Shown here: in pieces, positions 42,806 to 51,048 of the stretch
How positions within the stretch are numbered: the stretch's first letter is position 1
How the letters are laid out: the number at the start of each line of letters is the position of its first letter
Assembly: GCF_006439015.1 (NCBI RefSeq)
Contig: NZ_RCZG01000008.1
Coordinates: 124,001 to 188,000 of the forward strand
Length of the DNA: 64,000 bases
Direction: 5' to 3'
Source of the DNA: Mycolicibacterium hodleri
Lineage (GTDB): Bacteria > Actinomycetota > Actinomycetes > Mycobacteriales > Mycobacteriaceae
Position numbers and translations under genes: made by a program
Notes under the pieces: generated by a model
Seen by the model: the letters and a program-made list of their open reading frames with translations, nothing else
Database searches by the model: none
What the model was told of the DNA's origin: nothing

Positions 42806-42892
42806 TCACCGCTCCGAGGCCTCGCCCGGGGCTCCCGCGTCGCGCCCCTGGCTCGGGTTCTCCCCCGCGTTCCGGTCGTAGCCCGTGCTCAT
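42806..42892 (-). CDS. Small ORF (28 aa) with strong ribosome binding site
   Basis: AGGAGG lies 5 nt before the ATG at 42892. The peptide is hydrophilic (GYDRNAGENPSQGRDAG in the middle) and probably disordered. It is convergent with the sigma factor gene. Its GC-rich composition matches the sigma module, so it may have arrived with it, either as a true small gene or as the first codons of a lost longer gene. Confidence 0.35.
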   Translation of the reverse strand: MSTGYDRNAGENPSQGRDAGAPGEASER

Positions 42893-43129
42893 CTGCGCCT
42901 CCTGGCGTGCCCGACGTCGGCCATCTCAGATATAGGAGCCTTTGCGGGGCCATTGTGACCTGGGGATGCCAGGGGCCGACGGCCTGCCATCCGTCCTTCC
43001 CGCCGCACCGGCCGACCCACGCCCCGAGGTCTTCCGCGGCTGGGCGGCCGGCGCCGCGGGTCTCCGAACCGTGCGGATCTATCCTCCGGACGGCGGCGTT
43101 GAGCTCGTCGACCTGGGCCGACCTGCGCA

Positions 43130-43471
43130 GCATTCCTACTCGGGGCCGCCGCCTACTTCGCCAGCTTCGGAATGACGCGCATTGAGCGCGTCATGACCGA
43201 CAACCACTTCAGTTACAAGCTGTCCACCGACGTCGCCAAAGCCATGGCGGACCTCAACGCCAAGCATGTCTTCATCCGGCCCCACTGCCCCTGGCAGAAC
43301 GGCGAGGTCGAGCGTTACAACCGCACGCTGCAGGTCGAGTGGGCATACCGGCAGGTCTTCCTCACCAACGCCGAGCGCAGCAACGCTCCTGCGCCCTGGC
43401 TCGGGTTCTACAACACTGGACGACGCCACTCAGCCATCGGAGGCCTTCCCCTGATCAGTCGACTGTCATGA
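43130..43471 (+). mobile_element. IS481-family transposase fragment (C-terminal)
   Basis: The integrase core end is clear: IERVMTDNHFSYKLS (DDE Asp), FIRPHCPWQNGEVERYNRTL (DDE Glu), WLGFYNTGRRHSAIGG and PLISRL. Reading resumes a little upstream of the ATG at 43172 (AAAYFASFGM). The N-terminal helix-turn-helix and first Asp are missing, so it is inactive. It marks the right edge of the GC-rich sigma module. Confidence 0.75.
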
Positions 43472-43490
43472 ACGTGTCAGCCGAGTACAC

Positions 43491-43862
43491 CTAGTCGCCT
43501 GCCTCCGACTGACCGTTGCGCTGCCGCGCCGCTACGTCTGCGATCCGCTGGTGTGCGGTCAGCAGAAGCCTGTCGTGGGTGATGCGGTTCCGCGGGGGAG
43601 TCGTCCTGGCGAGCTCGGTCATGTCCTTCGCGATTTGCTCGGCGACCAGTCGTAGCTTGACGTTGTGCTGCTGGGATTGCCAGCGCAGGATGTCGAACGC
43701 CGCGTCGGCGTCAATGCCGTAGATGAACATGAGCATGCCCTTGGCCTGCTCGATGACTGCCCGCTGCTCTGCGATCTCGCGGACCGCTTCGTAGACTTCC
43801 CGCCGTTGTGCGGCCAACCCCGAATCGTCGACCGAAGCTTGTCGGTCGGCTTCCACGCTCAT
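43491..43862 (-). CDS. ANTAR-domain RNA-binding antiterminator-type regulator
   Basis: 123 aa from the ATG at 43862 (GGGAGA upstream); the open frame upstream is not protein-like. REVYEAVREIAEQRAVIEQAKGMLMFIYGIDADAAF is an ANTAR domain with the AKG(M/I)LM core and ILRWQSQQHNVKLR after it. ANTAR proteins bind tandem hairpins in nascent RNA to prevent termination. This one lacks a sensory domain, unlike the PAS-ANTAR remnant at 29000-29580. The C-terminal ~40 residues are polar. Confidence 0.8.
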   Translation of the reverse strand: MSVEADRQASVDDSGLAAQRREVYEAVREIAEQRAVIEQAKGMLMFIYGIDADAAFDILRWQSQQHNVKLRLVAEQIAKDMTELARTTPPRNRITHDRLLLTAHQRIADVAARQRNGQSEAGD

Positions 43863-44311
43863 GCTTCTCTCCCTCGCGTGCAACAAACGAATGTGTTGCC
43901 CGCGCAGGGGAGAGGGGTCGGGTGCGATCCATCGCCGGGGACTGGGGCAACTGGTCTGCGTGACGAACTCGAGAGGATCCCGCGATCGACGATCGTGTTT
44001 ACCCGCGAGGGGCGTCGAATATTCGTAAGTGGACGAATTCAGCACCGTTTTGATGGCAGCGATCAATTGGGCAAACGCGTGGTGGTTGCCACGAACCACG
44101 GACCACGGGCCACGCGCTGTGCGCTGAGTTGGGACGTCGTGGCAAGGACCATGCGAGTCCGTGCTAACTGCCCACGACGCTCGAGCGCTCCGCCAATCGT
44201 AGCGAGCAAGTGAAGAACGAGGCGGGCAAGTCGCTGACGGTCGACACGAGCGGCGTTGCGCCGGGCACGGCTGACCCCGGTTGTCCGATGCGCTCGTGAG
44301 ACGCTGCCCGG
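43863..44311. other. ~450 bp with no gene seen
   Basis: Divergent spacer between the ANTAR and cobD genes. No RNA gene, repeat or convincing small ORF was found. Confidence 0.4.
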
Positions 44312-45286
44312 GTGCGTGCGCCGACATTCCGCGGCCGGGCGGTCGGCCTCGCCGTGGGTTATCTCGCCGACGTGGTGCTTGCCGACCCGCGCCGCGGGCA
44401 TCCGGTCGCGGCGTTCGGTACTGGCGCGTCGGCGCTGGAGCGGCTGACCCATTCGGACGGTCGACTAGCGGGCGTGACGCACACGGGCATGCTGCTCGGT
44501 GGGCTCGCCGCCCTCGGCGTGGCGACCGATCGCGCGGTCGCACGCCGTGGACCCGGCTGGACTGCGGCAGCGACGGCGGTCGTCACCTTTTTCGTACTGG
44601 GGGGGACGTCTCTGGCGCGCACGGGGGCCGAGATGGCCGCCAGACTGGAACACGACGACGTCGAGTCCGCGCGCGCGTTGGTGCCGTCCCTGTGCGGACG
44701 TGATCCCGCGTCGCTGGACGAGGCGGGCATTGCACGTGCGACCGTTGAGTCGGTAGCCGAGAACACCTCGGATGCACAGGTCGCACCGCTGTGGTGGGGT
44801 GCCATCGGCGGAGTGACTGGGCTGTTGGTCTATCGCGGGGCCAACACTCTGGACGCGATGATCGGTCACCGTTCGCCCCGCTATGCGCGCTTCGGCTGGG
44901 CAGCAGCACGATTCGACGACGTTGCGAATTACCTGCCGGCCAGGGTGACGGGGATTCTGGTGGCTGCCTGCGCGCCTGTCGTCGGCGGTTCGCCGTGCGC
45001 GGCATGGGCAGCCTGGCAGCGGGATGCCGCCCGGCACCCCAGCCCCAACGCCGGGGTGGTGGAGGCGGCGTTCGCCGGCGCGCTCGATATTCGGCTGGGT
45101 GGGCCCACGCAATATGCCCATCGGCTCGAAATACGGCCGACGCTGGGTCGGGGACGGGCAGCAGAGGTGGACGACATCGCCCGATCGGTCCGTCTCTCCC
45201 GCGCCGTTCAAGCCATGTCCGCCTGCGCCGCCGTGCTCGCTACCGCTGTCTGCCGTAGCGGTCAGCCATCTTCTGCTCCGTGCTGA
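44312..45286 (+). CDS. cobD: Adenosylcobinamide-phosphate synthase (CobD/CbiB)
   Basis: 324 aa, GTG start. Multi-pass membrane protein of the CbiB family: GLAVGYLADVVLADPRRGHPV near the start, ATVESVAENTSDAQVAPLWW, RGANTLDAMIGHRSPRYARFGWAAARFDDVANYLPAR and HPSPNAGVVEAAFAGAL. It attaches the aminopropanol arm to adenosylcobyric acid in cobalamin synthesis. The 3' end overlaps the convergent SURF1 gene by 47 bp. In M. tuberculosis the orthologue (Rv2236c) has the same neighbours. Confidence 0.92.
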   Translation: MRAPTFRGRAVGLAVGYLADVVLADPRRGHPVAAFGTGASALERLTHSDGRLAGVTHTGMLLGGLAALGVATDRAVARRGPGWTAAATAVVTFFVLGGTSLARTGAEMAARLEHDDVESARALVPSLCGRDPASLDEAGIARATVESVAENTSDAQVAPLWWGAIGGVTGLLVYRGANTLDAMIGHRSPRYARFGWAAARFDDVANYLPARVTGILVAACAPVVGGSPCAAWAAWQRDAARHPSPNAGVVEAAFAGALDIRLGGPTQYAHRLEIRPTLGRGRAAEVDDIARSVRLSRAVQAMSACAAVLATAVCRSGQPSSAPC

Positions 45287-46064
45287 GCGGTGCGGTCGCG
45301 GCGGCCCGAGAATCGGTCTGAGCCTTCTCCCGGCGGCGTTGCTTGACCTCGGCGAAGACGAAGTACCCCACGCCGATCGGCGCGATGATGCCGAATGCGA
45401 TCCACTGGATGCCGTACGACAGGAAGGGACCCGCATCGAGGTGGGGGAGGCCGACGACGCCGAGTCCGCCGGGCTGACCGTCGACGAGTTGGAGGTAGGA
45501 ACCCGCCAGTGGCACTCCCGTCACCTCGGCGACCTGGCCGGGGTTGATCGAATACACCTGCTGGAACCCGTCCTCGCGGAACGGATCCTTTCCGGCGGCG
45601 ACCGGCTCGGGGTCGCGCAGTCGCGCCGTGATCGTCACGGTGCCCGTCGGCGCAGGGGCGACCGGGGGCGCCTTCGTGCCCTGGACGGGCTTGACGTAGC
45701 CGCGGTCGACGAGCACGGTGGGGCCGCCGTCGACGTGGAACGGCAGCAGCACCTCGTACGCCGGGTCGCCGTCCACTACCCGCAGTCGCGCAAGCAGCTG
45801 AGCGTCGGGCTGATATCTGCCAGTCGCGGTGACCTGGCGCCACTGGTCACCGGGTGCCGATGAATCCTGGTGCGGCAGAAACGTCGTCACCGGTACTGGC
45901 GCCTCGGCCAGGGAATCGGAGATCTGGGTGTTCTCGCGCGACGTCTTCGTGTTCTTGCCGAGCTGCCACGGCGCCAACACGGTGAAGCACAGGTAGGCGA
46001 ACGCAATCGCCACGACGTAGAGAGCCAGCCACTGCGGCTTGAACATGAACGCGAACCGACGCAT
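45240..46064 (-). CDS. SURF1-family cytochrome oxidase assembly protein
   Basis: 274 aa. Two membrane segments, near the N-terminus (LYVVAIAFAYLCFTVLAPWQL) and the C-terminus (WIAFGIIAPIGVGYFVF), flank a periplasmic domain with VPVTTFLP, ATGRYQPD, LVDRGYV and VTGVPLAGSYLQLVDG, the SURF1 signature. It helps assemble cytochrome c oxidase. The ATG overlaps the ptpA stop (TGATG), matching the Rv2235-Rv2234 order. Confidence 0.9.
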   Translation of the reverse strand: MRRFAFMFKPQWLALYVVAIAFAYLCFTVLAPWQLGKNTKTSRENTQISDSLAEAPVPVTTFLPHQDSSAPGDQWRQVTATGRYQPDAQLLARLRVVDGDPAYEVLLPFHVDGGPTVLVDRGYVKPVQGTKAPPVAPAPTGTVTITARLRDPEPVAAGKDPFREDGFQQVYSINPGQVAEVTGVPLAGSYLQLVDGQPGGLGVVGLPHLDAGPFLSYGIQWIAFGIIAPIGVGYFVFAEVKQRRREKAQTDSRAAATAPLSTEQKMADRYGRQR

Positions 46065-46564
46065 CAGCCGACCGCTCCCCGCTCGGCGAGTCGTTCGTCG
46101 ACCCAGCCATGGAGACCGGGGAGCGACGCGTCGATGACCGCGAAGGTCTCCTCGTAGTCCTCTAGCGATCCGTAGTACGGGTCCTCGACGTCCAACGGAT
46201 GGGCAGCCGACCGCGGATCGAACGAACGCATCATGCGAATCCGCGTCGCCGGCACCCCGAGATCCCGCAGGATGCGGACGTGGGTGCGACCCATCGCGAT
46301 GACCATGTCGGCGGCCAGATGATCGTCGTCGAGCTGCGCCGCCCGGTGGGACGTCGGATAGCCGTGCTCACGCAGCACGTGGGCGGTGCGTTCATGGGTG
46401 GGATCACCCGCGTGCCAACTGCCGGTACCCGCACTGGTGACCCGCACGACGTCGGCCAGACCGCGTTCCCCGATCTGGTGCGCGAACATCTTCTCCGCCA
46501 TCGGCGACCGGCAGATGTTGCCCGAACAGACGAAGGTGACGTGCAGAGCAGTGGGGTCAAACAC
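46064..46564 (-). CDS. ptpA: Low-molecular-weight protein-tyrosine phosphatase PtpA
   Basis: 166 aa, GTG start overlapping the upstream HAD gene by 8 bp. The P-loop HVTFVCSGNICRSPMAEKM holds CxxxxxRS, and DVEDPYYG gives the general-acid Asp with the two Tyr phosphorylation sites known in M. tuberculosis PtpA. In pathogens it is secreted and acts on host trafficking; here its role is presumably internal signalling. It forms an operon with the PtkA-like HAD protein and SURF1. Confidence 0.92.
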   Translation of the reverse strand: MFDPTALHVTFVCSGNICRSPMAEKMFAHQIGERGLADVVRVTSAGTGSWHAGDPTHERTAHVLREHGYPTSHRAAQLDDDHLAADMVIAMGRTHVRILRDLGVPATRIRMMRSFDPRSAAHPLDVEDPYYGSLEDYEETFAVIDASLPGLHGWVDERLAERGAVG

Positions 46565-47204
46565 CCAGCACCTCCCGCAGGTCCGCCACCGTCGCCACGT
46601 GCCGATAGGCGCTCATCGCGTCGGGATCCTCGAAGTCCGAAGCGCCGTAACCCCATGCGACGACAACGGTGTCGATGCCATGCGCTGCGGCACCTTCGAC
46701 GTCATGCGAGCGGTCTCCGACCATGATCACCTGGTCCGGCAGTGGACCCAGTTGGGCCAACGCGTGGGCCACCACGTCGGCCTTGGACGATCGGGTGCCA
46801 TCCGGACTGGCTCCGGCGATCACCTCGAAGTGGCCGTCGATTCCGAAGTGTTCGATGATCCGCCGGGCTGTAGGTTCGTTCTTCGACGTAGCGACCGCCA
46901 GCCGGGCTCCCGAGGCGCGAAGATCGATCAACAGTTCGGCGATTCCCTCGAAGAGGCTGTTCATCGCCCAACCCCTGGTCGTGTAGTCGGCGCGGTAGGC
47001 GGCGAACGCCTCGGGCGCCCGGTCGCCGAGTCCCATCGCTGTCAGCGTGTGGTGCATGGGAGGTCCGACGATGAGGCCCGCGAGGTCGCCATCGGGCACG
47101 GGGGCACCGATCTCGCCGAGGGCGTGCCGAAAGCTCGCGACGATCCCCTCGGCGGAATCGGTGAGCGTTCCGTCGAGGTCGAAGATGACTAGCTGGGGGC
47201 TCAC
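46557..47204 (-). CDS. ptkA: HAD-family phosphatase-like protein, PtkA orthologue by position
   Basis: 215 aa, GTG start. HAD motifs: VIFDLDGTLTDSAEG (I), VATSKNE (II), MVGDRSHDVEGA (IV); overall like phosphoglycolate phosphatase. In M. tuberculosis the gene at this place (Rv2232) is the unusual tyrosine kinase PtkA that phosphorylates PtpA. The protein here lacks the ~75-residue disordered N-terminal extension of PtkA, so whether it has kinase activity is open. It overlaps ptpA. GACAAT lies 6 nt before the GTG, so a leaderless start is plausible. Confidence 0.82.
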   Translation of the reverse strand: MSPQLVIFDLDGTLTDSAEGIVASFRHALGEIGAPVPDGDLAGLIVGPPMHHTLTAMGLGDRAPEAFAAYRADYTTRGWAMNSLFEGIAELLIDLRASGARLAVATSKNEPTARRIIEHFGIDGHFEVIAGASPDGTRSSKADVVAHALAQLGPLPDQVIMVGDRSHDVEGAAAHGIDTVVVAWGYGASDFEDPDAMSAYRHVATVADLREVLGV

Positions 47205-47228
47205 CGGTCCATTGTCTACTGTCTTGTT

Positions 47229-47342
47229 GTGGGTAGTCTTTCCCGGTCGCCGGATGCGCGGGGCTTCGCGGTCGACGCGAGCTCCGCAGACCCGCCATCG
47301 TCGCTGCTAGAGCGGCCGCGTCGCGAGGAGCTCCCGCGATGA
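47229..47342 (+). CDS. 37-aa ORF overlapping the Nif3-like gene
   Basis: A GTG at 47229 is preceded by TACTGT at 47217-47222, 6 nt away, the leaderless promoter pattern. The frame encodes a polar peptide (SRSPDARGFAVDASS in the middle) and its TGA overlaps the ATG of the Nif3 gene (ATGA). It lies where the M. tuberculosis segment carries the cobC aminotransferase gene, which is absent here. Possibly a translated leader or a deletion scar. Confidence 0.4.
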   Translation: MGSLSRSPDARGFAVDASSADPPSSLLERPRREELPR

Positions 47343-48472
47343 GCGCGCACTTGTCCGACGTCATCGAGGTGCTGGATGGCGCGTACCCGCCCGCCCTCGC
47401 CGCGGACTGGGACTCCGTCGGTCTGGTCTGCGGTGACCCTTCGGAGACGATCGAGTCCGTGACGATCACCGTCGACGCAACGGCCGCCGTGGTCGCCGAG
47501 ATGCCCGAGCGGGGTCTGCTCCTCGCGCATCACCCGCTGCTCCTGCGGGGGGTCGACACGGTGGCGGCGGATTCGCCGAAGGGCGCGGTGCTGCATCGGC
47601 TGATTCGCAGCCGCAGCGCGCTGTTCACTGCGCACACCAACGCCGACTCGGCGTCGCCCGGGGTGTCGGATGCGCTCGCCGAGACGCTGGGACTTATCGT
47701 CGAGGACGTGCTTTCGCCGGTCTCGGACGGCACCCGGCTCGACAAGTGGGTGGTCTACGTCCCGAGTATGGCAACCGAAGCAGTTCGGGCTGCATTGTTC
47801 GATGCGGGCGCAGGCACGATCGGCGACTATTCGCATTGCAGCTGGACCGTTGCTGGTGCCACGCAGTTCCTGCCGAATGCCGGTGCATCGCCTGTGATCG
47901 GAACGGTCGGCGAGGTCGAGCACATGTCGGAGGACCGCATCGAGGTCATCGCGCCCGCCCGACTTCGCGGCGCGGTCCTCGAGGCAATTCGCCGTGCTCA
48001 TCCCTACGAGGAACCCGCCTTCGACGTTTTCGCGCTCGCCCCGTTGCCTTCCGCCGTCGGCATCGGACGCATCTGCACGCTGCCAAGCCCAGAAAGCCTG
48101 GCTGACTTCGTCTCTCGAGTGACTCACCGGCTTCCTGCGACGTCGTGGGGGGTGCGCGCCGCAGGCGACCCGGACGCGGTGATATCACGGGTGGCGGTCT
48201 GCGGGGGAGCGGGTGACTCGCTACTCGACACGGTGGCGATCGCGGGCGTCGAGGTCTACCTCACCGCCGACCTGAGGCACCATCCGGCCGACGAACACCT
48301 GCGCGCCTCCGACGTCGCGCTCGTCGACGTCGCACACTGGGCCAGCGAATACCCCTGGTGCCATCAGGCGGGAGCACTGCTGCGAACACACTTCGGCGAT
48401 GCACTCGACGTGCGCATCAGCCCGGTCCGGACGGATCCCTGGAATCTAGAGAAGGACATAGAGGCCACATGA
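47339..48472 (+). CDS. Nif3-like dinuclear metal centre protein
   Basis: 377 aa; GAGGAG upstream. DWDSVGLVCGDP, VDATAAVVAEMPERGLLLAHHPLLLRG (metal-binding His-His), FTAHTNADS and the late VYLTADLRHHPADEHLRASDVALVDVAHWASE give the metal ligands of the NIF3/YbgI (GTP cyclohydrolase I type 2-like) family. A PII-like insert occupies the middle. Precise activity unknown. The stop overlaps the next gene by ATGA. Orthologue position of Rv2230c. Confidence 0.9.
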   Translation: MSAHLSDVIEVLDGAYPPALAADWDSVGLVCGDPSETIESVTITVDATAAVVAEMPERGLLLAHHPLLLRGVDTVAADSPKGAVLHRLIRSRSALFTAHTNADSASPGVSDALAETLGLIVEDVLSPVSDGTRLDKWVVYVPSMATEAVRAALFDAGAGTIGDYSHCSWTVAGATQFLPNAGASPVIGTVGEVEHMSEDRIEVIAPARLRGAVLEAIRRAHPYEEPAFDVFALAPLPSAVGIGRICTLPSPESLADFVSRVTHRLPATSWGVRAAGDPDAVISRVAVCGGAGDSLLDTVAIAGVEVYLTADLRHHPADEHLRASDVALVDVAHWASEYPWCHQAGALLRTHFGDALDVRISPVRTDPWNLEKDIEAT

Positions 48473-49206
48473 AAGCCGCAGAACAACAACAGCGTTCGGT
48501 TCTCGAACTCGCCACGGTCGACGCTGATCTGAGCCGTCTCGATTATCGCGCCAAGCATCTGGACGAGCAGCTACGGCTTGAGGCCGTCCAGGCCGAGCAC
48601 CGCGAGGCCAACGACGCCCTCGCATCGCTCGGCATCGCGCTGGACGACCTCGAGGGACAGGTTGCCAAGTTCGAGAGCGAGATCGACTCGGTGCGCAAGC
48701 GCGAGGATCGCGATCGCGGGTTGCTCGACGGCGGAACGGTCGACGTCAAGCACGTGGCCGAGCTGCAGCACGAGTTGGAGACGCTACAGCGACGCCAAGG
48801 CAGCCTTGAGGATTCGTTGCTCGAGATCATGGAGCGCCGCGAAGCCCTTCAGAACGATCAGACGGAGCAATTGGGCCGGATCGACGCGCTCCAGACCGAC
48901 CTCACGGCTGCGATCACCGCGCGGGACGAGGCTCTGGCCCTCATCGATCAATCCCGACACCAGGCGGCGTCCCGTCGCGAACAGCTGACCGCATCGCTCG
49001 TTCCCGAGCTGGTCGCGCTCTACGAACGCCAGCGTGCACTCGGTGGTGCCGGTGCCGGGAGGCTGCAGGGTCGACGGTGCGGTGCGTGCCGAATCGAGAT
49101 CGACCGGGGAGAGTTGGCGCGCATCTCGGCCGCACCCGAGGACGAAGTGTTCCGTTGCCCGGAATGCTCCGCAATCTTGGTGCGAGTGCGGGACTTCAGC
49201 GAATGA
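48469..49206 (+). CDS. Coiled-coil protein with C4 zinc ribbon
   Basis: 245 aa. Residues ~10-180 are a long coiled coil (LRLEAVQAEHREANDALAS, HVAELQHELETLQRRQG). The C-terminus has CGACRIEIDRGEL and CPECSAIL, a C4-type zinc ribbon (CT398-like family). Function unknown; family members occur next to Nif3-like genes throughout actinobacteria. ATGA overlap with the Nif3 gene. Orthologue position of Rv2229c. Confidence 0.88.
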   Translation: MKAAEQQQRSVLELATVDADLSRLDYRAKHLDEQLRLEAVQAEHREANDALASLGIALDDLEGQVAKFESEIDSVRKREDRDRGLLDGGTVDVKHVAELQHELETLQRRQGSLEDSLLEIMERREALQNDQTEQLGRIDALQTDLTAAITARDEALALIDQSRHQAASRREQLTASLVPELVALYERQRALGGAGAGRLQGRRCGACRIEIDRGELARISAAPEDEVFRCPECSAILVRVRDFSE

Positions 49207-49226
49207 AGGTCGGCGAATGAAGGTCC
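49199..49226 (+). repeat. 14-bp tandem duplication at a gene junction
   Basis: GCGAATGAAGGTCG (49199-49212) followed directly by GCGAATGAAGGTCC. The first copy holds the zinc-ribbon stop and an ATG that would run into TGA after five codons; the second holds the RNase H start. Confidence 0.7.
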
Positions 49227-50299
49227 TCGTCGAAGCGGACGGCGGTTCGCGCGGCAACCCCGGGCCCGCCGGGTATGGCGCGGTGGTCTGGTCGGCCGAC
49301 CGAAAGCGGGTACTTGGCGAGCGCAAGGAGTTCATCGGACGCGCGACCAACAACGTCGCCGAATACCGCGGCCTCATCGCAGGTCTGGAGGAGGCGGCCG
49401 AGATGGGAGCCAACGACGTTGCCGCGCAGTTGGATTCGAAACTGGTTGTGGAGCAGATGTCGGGCCGGTGGCGGGTCAAACATCCGGATCTGATCCCGCT
49501 GCGACAGCGCGCGCTGGAGTTGGCCCGAGCCTTCGACGTCATCACCTACCGATGGATTCCGCGAGCCGAGAACGCCCATGCCGACAGGTTGGCCAACGAG
49601 GCCATGGATTCGGGTGCGCAGGCGTCTCCGGAGGCCGAAGCGGCAGAAGCGGTTTCGCCGGCGGGCTGGACGGGTGCGCTCGGCGCGCCGACCCGCTTCC
49701 TGTTGCTGCGTCACGGGCAGACCGAGTTGTCGGTGGAGCGACGCTATTCGGGTCGGGGCAATCCGCCGCTGACCGAACTCGGCAGGCGCCAGGCAGATGC
49801 CGCAGCACGCCACCTCGGGCAACGTGGCGGTATCGCTGCGGTGGTCTCGTCACCGCTGCAGCGGGCGTATGACACCGCGACGATGGCGGCCAAGGCCCTT
49901 GGGCTCGACGTCATCGTCGACGACGACCTGATCGAGACGGACTTCGGCGATTGGGAGGGGCTGACGTTCGGCGAAGCGGCGCAACGGGATCCCGGCTTAC
50001 ACGGTAAGTGGCTGCGTGACACCGGCGTGGCGCCCCCGGGCAACGGGGAGAGCTTCGACGCCGTGGCGCAGCGGGTGCGTCGGGCGCGCACCAGAATCAT
50101 TGCCGAGCACGGCGACGCGACGGTGCTGGTGGTGTCGCACGTGACGCCGATCAAGTCCGTCCTGCGCTTGGCGCTCGATGCGGGCCCTGGCATCTTGTAT
50201 CGCCTGCACCTCGATCTGGCCTCGTTGTCCGTGGCGGAGTTCTATCCGGACGGCGGCTCGTCGGTTCGGTTGGTCAATCAGACGGCATATCTCGAGTGA
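49217..50299 (+). CDS. Bifunctional RNase HI / histidine phosphatase (CobC-type)
   Basis: 360 aa. N-terminal RNase HI: VEADGGSRGNPGPAGYG (Asp), NNVAEYRGLIAGLEEA (Glu), AAQLDSKLVVEQM (Asp), ENAHADRLANEA. After an Ala/Glu-rich linker (~140-160) the C-terminal half is a histidine phosphatase with FLLLRHGQTE, SSPLQRAYDTA and VVSHVTPIK. The M. tuberculosis orthologue Rv2228c has RNase H and alpha-ribazole-phosphatase activity, the latter linking to cobalamin like cobD nearby. It overlaps the convergent TetR gene by 26 bp. Confidence 0.93.
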   Translation: MKVLVEADGGSRGNPGPAGYGAVVWSADRKRVLGERKEFIGRATNNVAEYRGLIAGLEEAAEMGANDVAAQLDSKLVVEQMSGRWRVKHPDLIPLRQRALELARAFDVITYRWIPRAENAHADRLANEAMDSGAQASPEAEAAEAVSPAGWTGALGAPTRFLLLRHGQTELSVERRYSGRGNPPLTELGRRQADAAARHLGQRGGIAAVVSSPLQRAYDTATMAAKALGLDVIVDDDLIETDFGDWEGLTFGEAAQRDPGLHGKWLRDTGVAPPGNGESFDAVAQRVRRARTRIIAEHGDATVLVVSHVTPIKSVLRLALDAGPGILYRLHLDLASLSVAEFYPDGGSSVRLVNQTAYLE

Positions 50300-50894
50300 G
50301 GCTGGGCATCAGCACTTCGTCCACCAATAGACGAACCGTCTCGGGGCCAGGCGGTCGGCCGGGCATGACGCAGCGAAACACCAGGTAACCCGGCAGCAGG
50401 TCCCAGATTTCGTCACTGATTACCGCTGCATCGATGTCACCGCGATTGACGGCTTCCGTGAGCACCTGCGTCATCAACGACTTGCGCTGATGAACGAACT
50501 CGTCCTGCATGGCCGCACTCAACTCGGGGATGCGTGACATTTCGGTCAAGACCGCCCGCATGGTGGCGGCGTGCTCGTCGGCCTGCTCGCACACTTGGGC
50601 GCCGATCTCCAGCAGGTCGGCGCGCAGCGAGCCGGTGCGCGGCGCAATCGCCGACACGCGCGTGCCCTCGATGAAGGCCGCGATCACCAGCTCGGCCTTC
50701 GACGGCCAACGTCGATACATGGTGGCCTTGCTCGCCTTGGCCTCCGTTGCCACTGCCTCCAGGGTCAGCCTGTCGTAGCCGTGTTCCTGCAGCAATCGCA
50801 GCGTCACCGCCAGGAACTCGGACTCACGCGCGGTCCAACGCGACGCCGAGGGCGGCGCATCTGCAGCGGAGTCTGAGGGCACGTCGCTCACCAT
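50274..50894 (-). CDS. TetR/AcrR-family regulator, probably of mmpS-mmpL
   Basis: 206 aa. LTLEAVATEAKASKATMYRRWPSKAELVI is the helix-turn-helix (TetR_N); the rest is a helical ligand domain ending in VDEVLMPSLT (TetR_C_16-like). It is divergent from mmpS-mmpL with a palindromic site in the shared spacer, the usual layout of a local efflux repressor. The ATG lacks a strong binding site; alternative starts are not better. Confidence 0.85.
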   Translation of the reverse strand: MVSDVPSDSAADAPPSASRWTARESEFLAVTLRLLQEHGYDRLTLEAVATEAKASKATMYRRWPSKAELVIAAFIEGTRVSAIAPRTGSLRADLLEIGAQVCEQADEHAATMRAVLTEMSRIPELSAAMQDEFVHQRKSLMTQVLTEAVNRGDIDAAVISDEIWDLLPGYLVFRCVMPGRPPGPETVRLLVDEVLMPSLTRDMPSD

Positions 50895-50954
50895 AGACCC
50901 CGTTCAAGCTGCCAGCGCGGACGTTCATCGCCAGCGGTTGCGCAGTCCGGTCCC

Positions 50955-50963
50955 GTACCGTAC
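50955..50963. promoter_or_regulatory. Candidate TetR operator between tetR and mmpS
   Basis: GTAC-C-GTAC inside CCCGTACCGTACCG, in the divergent spacer about 90 nt before mmpS and 60 nt before tetR. Short GTACnGTAC palindromes are common TetR-type sites; assignment is inference. Confidence 0.4.
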
Positions 50964-51048
50964 CGTTCTCGTTCGGATCCCTCCCAGCCGCGATCGGGAT
51001 GATCCGTGGTGTGTGACGCCGTCCACGCGGCCATCGAAAGGCTCACGG

